From Lathyrus oleraceus (Eukaryota > Streptophyta > Magnoliopsida > Fabales > Fabaceae), in the NCBI RefSeq assembly GCF_024323335.1, contig NC_066580.1:441707351-441771350 (forward strand): a stretch of DNA of 64,000 bases. The letters run 5' to 3'. Shown piece by piece: positions 57,603 to 64,000 of the stretch (positions are counted from its first letter, which is position 1; each line of letters starts with the position of its first letter). The notes beneath the pieces are model-generated. The model searched no databases, was not told the origin of the DNA, and saw nothing but the letters and a program-made list of their open reading frames with translations. Both the position numbers and the translations under genes were made by a program.

Positions 57603-58145
57603 GTGCCCCAAGAGGAAGCTGAAAAACTCTTGAGGTTGATTAGGAAGAGTGACTATAAGGTAGTCGACCAGCTAAACCAATCGCCTTCTAAAATCTCTAT
57701 ATTGTCTCGTTTGCTAAATTATGAGGCTCATAGAGGAGATTCATTAAAGATCTTGAACGAGGCACATGTCACCCACGATATAACAGTAAACCATTTTGAT
57801 GAAGTAGTGGCTAACATCACTGCCAACAGTTGCTTGGGGTTCAATAATGACAAATTACCGCCAGAAGCACATGCCCACAACACGACCTTACATATATCAG
57901 TCAAATTCCAGGATAACATTCTCTCAAGGTTATTAGTATATACAAGCTCATCTCTAAATGTCCTGCCTAAAAATACTCCCGAGAAGTTGAATATTATGAG
58001 AATGTCCATGAAAGTTATCACGTTAGTAGTCAGAGCTTTTGATGGCTCGAAGAGAATGGTGATTGGAGAAGTCGACCTACCAATAATAGTGGGGCCACAC
58101 AAATTTTTGATTGCCTTCCAAGTGATGGACATTAACCCATCTTAG
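57603..58145 (+). pseudogene. Ogre aspartic protease with a lost catalytic Asp
   Basis: An open frame of 180 codons. EEAEKLLRLIRKSDYKVVDQ, LLNYEAHRGDSLKILNEAHV and HFDEVVANITANSCLGF lead into the protease fold. The active-site segment reads LLVYTSSSLNVLPK, where relatives have an Asp-Asn/Thr-Gly-Ser-Ser motif, so the catalytic Asp and Gly are gone. AFDGSKRMVIGEVDLPI follows. IIGRPWIH just beyond the stop at 58143 belongs to the same domain. Confidence 0.75.
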
Positions 58146-58430
58146 AGTTGTATTATAGGACGACCTTGGATCCATGTTGCAGGAGCCATCACCTCCACTC
58201 TTCACCCCCCCCCTTGTTTTAATGACTTATTTATGAATAAAATTGTATTTTGTTTTCAGTTAAGATCTTTTTCCCTTCATTTCAAGTTTTATTTTTGAAA
58301 AAAAAAGGCAATAAGTATTTCATACACTCTCATTACTAGCATACCATTCAAAAAATAAATAACAAGAAAAATCTTCCTCACTGCAAATTAATAAATGAAC
58401 CCATTGAAAACGACACTGCTATAATCCCTT
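58146..58430 (+). other. Protease-RT junction, expected site of the Ogre intron
   Basis: AT-rich noncoding sequence between the protease and the acidic segment before RT. Ogre elements are known to carry an intron here that joins gag-pro to RT. I could not assign donor or acceptor sites. Confidence 0.4.
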
Positions 58431-59640
58431 ACGACTTTGAATTCCCGATTAACCAAGCGGAAGAAGGCGATGAGGATGATTGCGAGCTTCCTGAAGAGTT
58501 ATCCAGACTATTGAAACAAGAGGACAAAGATATTCAACCTAACCAGGAATCAGTGGATGTGATCAATCTGGGAACCGAGGAAAACAAGAAAGGGGTTAAG
58601 GTCGACATTGTCTTAAATGATGAAATCAAGAAAAGATTAGTTGAGCTCCTATGTGAGTACACATATGTATTTTCTTAGTCATATCAAGATATGTCAGGAC
58701 TAGACACAAACATCGTTGTACACAAACTACCGCTCAAACCATAGTGTCTGTCAGTCAAGCAAAAATTGAGAAGGACTAGACCAAACGTGTCATTAAAAAA
58801 TTAGAGAGTAAGTTAGAGAGCAACTCGATGCAGGATTCTTAGTCATTGCAAAATATCTACAGTGGGTTGCTAACATCGTGCCACTTCTAAATAAAGATGC
58901 AAGAGTCATGATGTGCGTAGACTACCGATATTTGAATCGAGTCAGTCCTAAAGATGAATACCCTTTGCCACACATTGAGGTGCTGGTAGATAACACTGCC
59001 TAATTCTCGGTATTCTCATTCATGGATGGATTCTCCAAGTATAACTAGATAAAGATGGCTCCTACAGACATGGAGAAAACCACATTTATCACTCATTGGG
59101 ACACCTTATGTTACAAAGTAATGTCTTTCAAAATGAAGAATGTTGGGGAAATGTACCAAAGGGAAATGGTGACTACTTTTTATGATATGATTCACAAGGA
59201 TATATAGGTCTATGTAGATGATATGATTTCCAAATCATAAACTGAAGAAGATCATATAGTCAACCTACAAAAGTTGTTTGGTCATATGAGGAGGTTCAAG
59301 TTAAGTGCGAATCCTGCAAAGTGCACTTTTGGAGTTAGATCAGGAAAGTTATTATGGTTCACAGTCATCCAGAAAGGAATTAAAGTCGATCCCAACAAAG
59401 TAAAATCCATCCAACAAATTCTAGCTTCGAGGATAGAAAAAGAGTTTCATGGATTTATGGGGAGATTAAACTACATTGCTAGGTTCATCTCGTATCTTAC
59501 AACCAGTTGTGAACCAATCTTAAAGTTTCTCAGGAAAGATCAAGCCATCGAGTGAAATGAAGGTTGTCAAAAGGCCTTCGACAGGATCAAAGAATATTTG
59601 CATGAGCCATCTATCTTGGTACCACCAGTTCCAAGAAGAC
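58431..59640 (+). pseudogene. Ogre reverse transcriptase, broken
   Basis: An acidic lead (EGDEDDCELPEELSRLL) precedes ELLCEYTYVFS, YQDMSGLDTNIVVHKLPLKP and VKQKLRR. RT is scattered over frames with many stops: SFMDGFSKY near 59020 and the catalytic YVDD at 59211-59222. FKLSANPAKCTFGV, GIKVDPNKVKSIQQI and GFMGRLNYIARFIS follow in one open stretch (59274-59555). Confidence 0.8.
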
Positions 59641-60400
59641 CACTTATAATGTATCTAACAATGCTTGATGGTTCTATGGGATGTGTACTGGGTCAACAAG
59701 ATGAGACCAGAAGAAAAGAGCATGCAATCTACTACCTGAGCAAGAAATTCACCGATTAAGAATCCCGATATTCGCTCTTGGAGAAAACTTATTGCACTCT
59801 AGTATGGGTTGTTTGGCGTCTGAGACAATACATGGTGTTTCATACTACTTTGCTAATACCTAAGAAGGATCTTATCAAATATATTTTGGAAAGGCCATCA
59901 GTAACTAGAAGAATAGCTCAGGGGCAGATGTTATTGATTGAGTACGACATCCAATATGTCACACAAAAAGCTATCAAAGGGAGTGCGTTAGCATATCACC
60001 TCGCTCATCAACCAATGGAAGATTATCAACCTATACAGTTTTACTTCCCCGATGAAGATTTTTTGGTGATAAAGGATTGTGAGACCCCAAGTCCTGACAA
60101 AGGACCTGAACCAGGATTAGGATGGAAACTTATATTTGTCGGTGCCTCAAACACATAAGAACATGGAATCAGGATTGTCATAACTTCTCTAACAGGTTAC
60201 CATATCCCCTTTATATCTAGGTTATGTTTCACATGCACTAATAACATGGAAGAGTATGAGGCATGCATCCTAGGAATCAATGAAGCCATCGACCTAAGAA
60301 TCAAGATCTTAGAAGTATACGGAGATTCTACTCTCGTTATCAATCAAATCAAAGGAGAATGGGGGACACATAATGCTAGGCTAATTAGGTCTTAAGACCA
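59641..60400 (+). pseudogene. Ogre tandem RNase H domains
   Basis: The first, gypsy-type RNase H shows LDGSMGCVLGQQDET, HAIYYLSKKFTD and RYSLLEKTYCTLVW. After KGSALAYHLAHQP comes a second, archaeal-like RNase H: GWKLIFVGASNT, NMEEYEACILGINEAIDL and LEVYGDSTLVINQIKGEW. The first Asp of the usual DGASN is Val here. Two RNase H domains are diagnostic for the Tat/Ogre lineage. Confidence 0.8.
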
Positions 60401-61850
60401 TGTCCGAAAGATGATCACTTACTTTGATGAGATCACTTTCCATTATATTCCTCAAGAAGAGAATCAACTAGCAGACGCCCTGGCCACTTTATCATCCATG
60501 TTCAAAGTTAAGTGGCACAATGAAGCACCCTCTATAAGGATTCATCGTTTGGATGAACTAGCATACTGCATAGCAATTAAAGCGGAAATGGATAATAAAC
60601 CTTAGTTTTACGACATTAAATTGTTCCTTCAGAAATAAGAGTACCTTGCAAATGCTTTAAGAGGAGATAAGAAAACACTCAGAAGATTGGCATCCCAATT
60701 CTTCCTCAACGATGATGTACTTTACAAAAGAAATCACGACATGGTCTTGCTCAGATACATGGATGGATATGAAGCAGACATGCTTATCAAAGAGATTTAT
60801 GAAGGATCCTTTGGCACTCATGGAAATGGATACACCATGGCTAGGAAAATTCTCAGAGCAGGGTATTACTAGTTGACTATGGAGATCGATTACTTCAAAT
60901 ACGTCAAGAAATGTCATAAGTTCTAGATCTACTCAGATAAGTTACACGTGCCACCTACTCCCTTGAATGTTTTGACCGCTCCATAGCCTTTCTCCATGTG
61001 GGGTATATACATAATCAGGCTGATTGAGCCAAAATCTGTGAACAAACACCAATTCATTATAGTTGTTATCGATTACTTTACCAAGTGGGTAGAAGCTTCT
61101 TCTTACACCAACTTGATGAGCAAGTGATCACATAGTTCATCAAGAAAGAGATTAGTTGTCGCTACGATGTTCCTAATAAGATTATCACGGATAATAGGTT
61201 AAATCTAAACAACAAAGTAATGGGTGAGTTATGCGAAAGTTTTAAAATTAAAGACCATAAATTATCACCCTACAGACCAAAGATGAACGACGCAGTAGAG
61301 GCAACCAACAAGAATATCAAAAAGATTATCCAAAAGATGGTGAAAGTCTACAAAGATTGGCACGAGATGTGTACCTTTCGCACTACATGGTTATAGAACT
61401 TCAGTTCGCACTTTGACAGGAGCAACCCCTTTTTCTATGGTATATGGCACCGAAGCAGTACTCCCTATCAAAGTCGAAATCCCATATTTGAGAGTCTCGA
61501 TGGAGACTAAATTAGACGAGGCATAATGGGTACAAACAAGATTCGATCAATTGAACCTCATAGAAGATAAGTGCATGGTTGTAGTATGTCACAAAAAATT
61601 ATATCAGCGAAGGATGAAGAAAGCGTTCGACAAAAAAGTCTGTCCTCGACCGTTCGAAGAAGGTGACCTAGTACTAATAAAAATCTTACCCATCCACAAA
61701 GATCCCCGCAGCAAATAGACCCCAAACTACGAAGGGTCATACGTCGTGAAAAAGGCCTTCTCTGGCGGAGCCCTAATTCTCAGAACCATGGATGAAATGG
61801 AGTTATCATGACCTGTGAACTTCAATGCAGTCAAGAAATACTATGCATAG
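60401..61850 (+). pseudogene. Ogre integrase, broken
   Basis: The end of the RNase H domain (FHYIPQEENQLADALATLSS) is followed by the integrase lead VLYKRNHDMVLLRYMDGYEA and GTHGNGYTMARKILRAGYY. The core reads MWGIYIIRLIEPK, with Tyr where the first catalytic Asp belongs, then VVIDYFTKWVEAS, IITDN, and VEATNKNIKKIIQKMV with the Glu kept. The C-terminal part includes RMKKAFDKKVCPRPFEEGDL and AFSGGALILRTMDEME. Many in-frame stops. Confidence 0.8.
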
Positions 61851-62218
61851 AAAAAGAGGATAAAAACCCGTTAAGTCGAAAACTTGAAAGGGTGACTTAG
61901 ACAAAAATTAGGGCATCCCGGTGGATTGAAAACTTGAAAGAGCGGTCCAGGCAAAAATTAGGGACTTATAAAAATAATAACCCGATAAGTCGAAAACTCA
62001 AAAGGGCGGCTTAGGCTAAAAATGGTATATCATCCCGGTGGACTAGGACTCAAAAAGAGTGTTTCAGGAAAAAAATTAGGGATATCCAAAAGGCATATGA
62101 CTACAACACTTAGGCCATACTATAACAGGAGCTCAGATGGGAGCAATCAATTTAATCATCGTCATCAGAAGCAAAGTATTGTGCCCTCGAAGACTTAGGG
62201 ATAGTAGAACATGTTGGG
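61851..62218 (+). repeat. Degenerate tandem repeats in the Ogre 3' untranslated region
   Basis: CCCGTTAAGTCGAAAAC at 61867 and CCCGATAAGTCGAAAAC at 61981 mark two units of about 114 bp. Each has two half-units ending in AGGCAAAAATTAGGG-like sequence. A gene-free tail of about 130 bp follows before the next LTR. Confidence 0.75.
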
Positions 62219-62480
62219 TGTCATACCCCAAAATTTGCCCGTTAATGTTACAAGGCATTTTTTAAGGCACTCCAACTTATTTTTCAAGGCATTGATCTTA
62301 AAGGAACAAAGACCCAGCACATAGAGGGCCAAATCCAGAAAATGGCCTAAACTGGCCTGCTCGCTAGGCGAGCAGAATCCTTCGCCTAGCGAACCCTTCG
62401 CTGCACCGCTCGCCTAACGAAGCTTGCGAATACCAGAAATTTTGGGCTTCATTCTGAGCCCATTAGGTCACGAAAAGCAT

Positions 62481-62488
62481 TATAAATA
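62481..62488 (+). promoter_or_regulatory. TATA box of the last LTR
   Basis: TATAAATA in GCATTATAAATACCAGC, about 60 bp after the CGC-TAG-GCG palindrome cluster. Confidence 0.7.
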
Positions 62489-63975
62489 CCAGCACTTCAG
62501 TCAGAAAAAGAAAAGGGGGGAGGAGGACGGAAACGGAACGAAAACAGGAGATAGAAAGGAAAACACTCACAGACAGCAAACCCTGGAGGCTAACCCAGAG
62601 AATTCAGAGCAACCCTAAAGGAAACCCTGAAGGAAACTCATCTGCACCAAGGTTATCTCTGCCCAACTCAATCCGGCGCCAACCCTAAGAGTGACTTGCC
62701 AATTCAAGGTTGCAATCCAATTGCAAACAGGTTTGCATTACTATTACCGCTTTATGTTCTTAATTTGCATGTGGCATTATGATTGAATTTATAAAAATAT
62801 CTTAAGTGTTGCATGTGAATTTAAGTATGTATGAATATCTTGAACGTTTAACCATGTAATTTTTGTGATGGATGCCATAGGGTGTGAAGCTTGCTGGAAT
62901 CGTACTGTTCTAAAATTCAAAACCCGCAGCCGTTCGCTAGCACATCGCTAAGCGAACATGTAGCGAGTGTTTGCCAAGCCCTCGCTAGGCGAGGCAGCAG
63001 CGAACATGACAGTCGCTGATTTTTTCGTTCTGATTTTTGCTTAGCTGACATGTTTTATTGTAATCATGCATTATTTACCTGACACTATTTCTGCTGTGAT
63101 GCCTTTTATTTGGTGTAACTCTTGATTGCACCCTGATTTGGTATTCTGACCTGTTTGCTGAATTTTGTAAGGGTTCACATACTCCCGGAGAAGGTAGCTT
63201 GCTAGGTATTCCACTTTATTTGTGGGATACCCTTGGGGAGATTCACCCTAATTACCTAATTGATTATAATATGGACCTAATTACCTAATTGATTACAACT
63301 ACCTAATTGATTGTAAAATATTGCCTTTGAATATGTGATCTTGGACCTCTCTTTGTTGCCTTACGGTATTCCGGTATTATGGTCATGTCCCGCGAATGTG
63401 GGGATACACTTAGTAAAGACCCTTCGATTAAATCATCATGTCCCTATAAAATAAATCATCGTCCCTCGGATGTTGCCTGCGAATATATGATTTTGTCCCT
63501 CGGTGACCCGTCGTTGTAGCCTACGGTTAAGTGATGATCGTCCCTTCGAATGCTAAGGTATCCTTACAAATGTTGCCTTCAATGACCAATCGATGACCCT
63601 ACGATGACCCTTTTACATCCAAAGGATAAAACTACTTACTTCTCAATAGTAAGGACAGTTTTACTCTCATAAGGATAGGAAATGCCCATAAAGGCCTTGG
63701 GTAGGTATAACTCTTAATTACTGGCTCACAACCTAAAACATTTTTCATACCTCACACTTTGCGAATACTAGAAAATTACCACTTGGTATACATTCGTACT
63801 AGAATCATTGCCAAGTTATATTTTTCTAAACCGCTTTCAAAATTAAACGAGATAAATACTCTGTATACATTCGTACAAGAATCATTACAAAGTTAAACTC
63901 TCTTTTCAAAACATTTTTTAAGCAATTCACAAACACTTTTTTCAGACAAACATAAGTGATCCAGTAATTAAGAGC

Positions 63976-63991
63976 CCATGGATAGCCATGG
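63976..63991 (+). other. H1 hairpin, copy 8
   Basis: CCATGG-ATAG-CCATGG, the only copy whose loop is not AGTA. Followed by ATACAAAGG at the window edge, where H2 should begin. Confidence 0.6.
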
Positions 63992-64000
63992 ATACAAAGG

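Larger units (their letters stand above)
27170..62218 (+). mobile_element. Degenerate Ogre/Tat-type element, interrupted by two younger insertions
   Basis: Order: partial 5' LTR (27170-28863), 5' leader, ORF1 of the DUF7745 type, gag, aspartic protease, RT, two RNase H domains, integrase, 3' tandem repeats. An ORF upstream of gag plus a second RNase H after the first is the diagnostic Ogre/Tat layout. It is split at 30281 by an Athila element and at 50493 by a solo LTR. Many stops and frameshifts are present throughout. The 3' LTR is not seen: a different LTR starts at 62219 inside the 3' repeat region. Confidence 0.75.
62219..64000 (+). mobile_element. Start of another Ogre-type LTR, running off the window
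   Basis: TGTCATACCCCAAAATTTGCC at 62219 is the canonical LTR start. U3 has the palindrome cluster CTGCTCGC-TAG-GCGAGCAG (62357-62375) and TTCGC-CTA-GCGAA (62381-62393), then a TATA box at 62481-62488. CCTCGC-TAG-GCGAGG (62980-62994) and GTTCGCT..AGCGAAC (62932-62957) lie further in. The window ends within U5 at the H1 hairpin CCATGG-ATAG-CCATGG (63976-63991). It interrupts the 3' region of the broken Ogre element or replaces its 3' LTR. Confidence 0.75.

Overview
This window is a stretch of a large, repeat-rich plant genome, most likely a legume of the pea/vetch tribe (Fabeae). The evidence is two split plant genes with ordinary GT-AG introns, and a nested mass of Ty3/gypsy LTR retrotransposons of the Ogre/Tat and Athila types, including an Ogre ORF1 of the DUF7745 kind that is abundant in Medicago, Trifolium and Pisum. 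Species and family names come from recognition by eye; no database search was possible.

Layout. 1-5875 is the 3' end of an Ogre-like element: three successive tandem arrays in its 3' untranslated region, a polypurine tract and a 2.6 kb 3' LTR. 5990-6319 is a loose U5 fragment. 6790-8880 is the 3' end and LTR of a different gypsy element. 10085-11639 (minus) is a decayed Mutator-like transposase. 12897-16209 is the only host-gene island: a WEB-family coiled-coil gene (plus) converging on a complete six-exon YEATS-domain gene of the TAF14b type (minus). 17760-28863 holds three Ogre-type LTRs.

28864-62218 is a broken Ogre-type element (ORF1, gag, protease, RT, two RNases H, integrase, 3' repeats). 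It is split by an 18.3 kb Athila-type element (30282-48589; LTRs about 1.75 kb and roughly 98% identical by eye) and by a 5.4 kb solo LTR (50494-55911). The Athila element is itself split by a 4.7 kb solo LTR (34458-39134). Both solo LTRs lie on the minus strand and have perfect 5-bp target duplications. 62219 to the end is the start of one more LTR.

Main observations. (1) The U5 regions of the Ogre-type LTRs share a run of up to three stem-loops whose loops and flanks are conserved while the stems change together on both sides, which points to a structured RNA. (2) Several unrelated LTR families carry short CpG-containing palindromes just upstream of the TATA box, again with compensated arms. 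(3) The Athila element repeats this palindrome-plus-TATA arrangement inside itself, in front of a 443-codon ORF that is a diverged paralogue of the ORF before it. Together these suggest a second internal transcription unit in the env position that does not encode an envelope.
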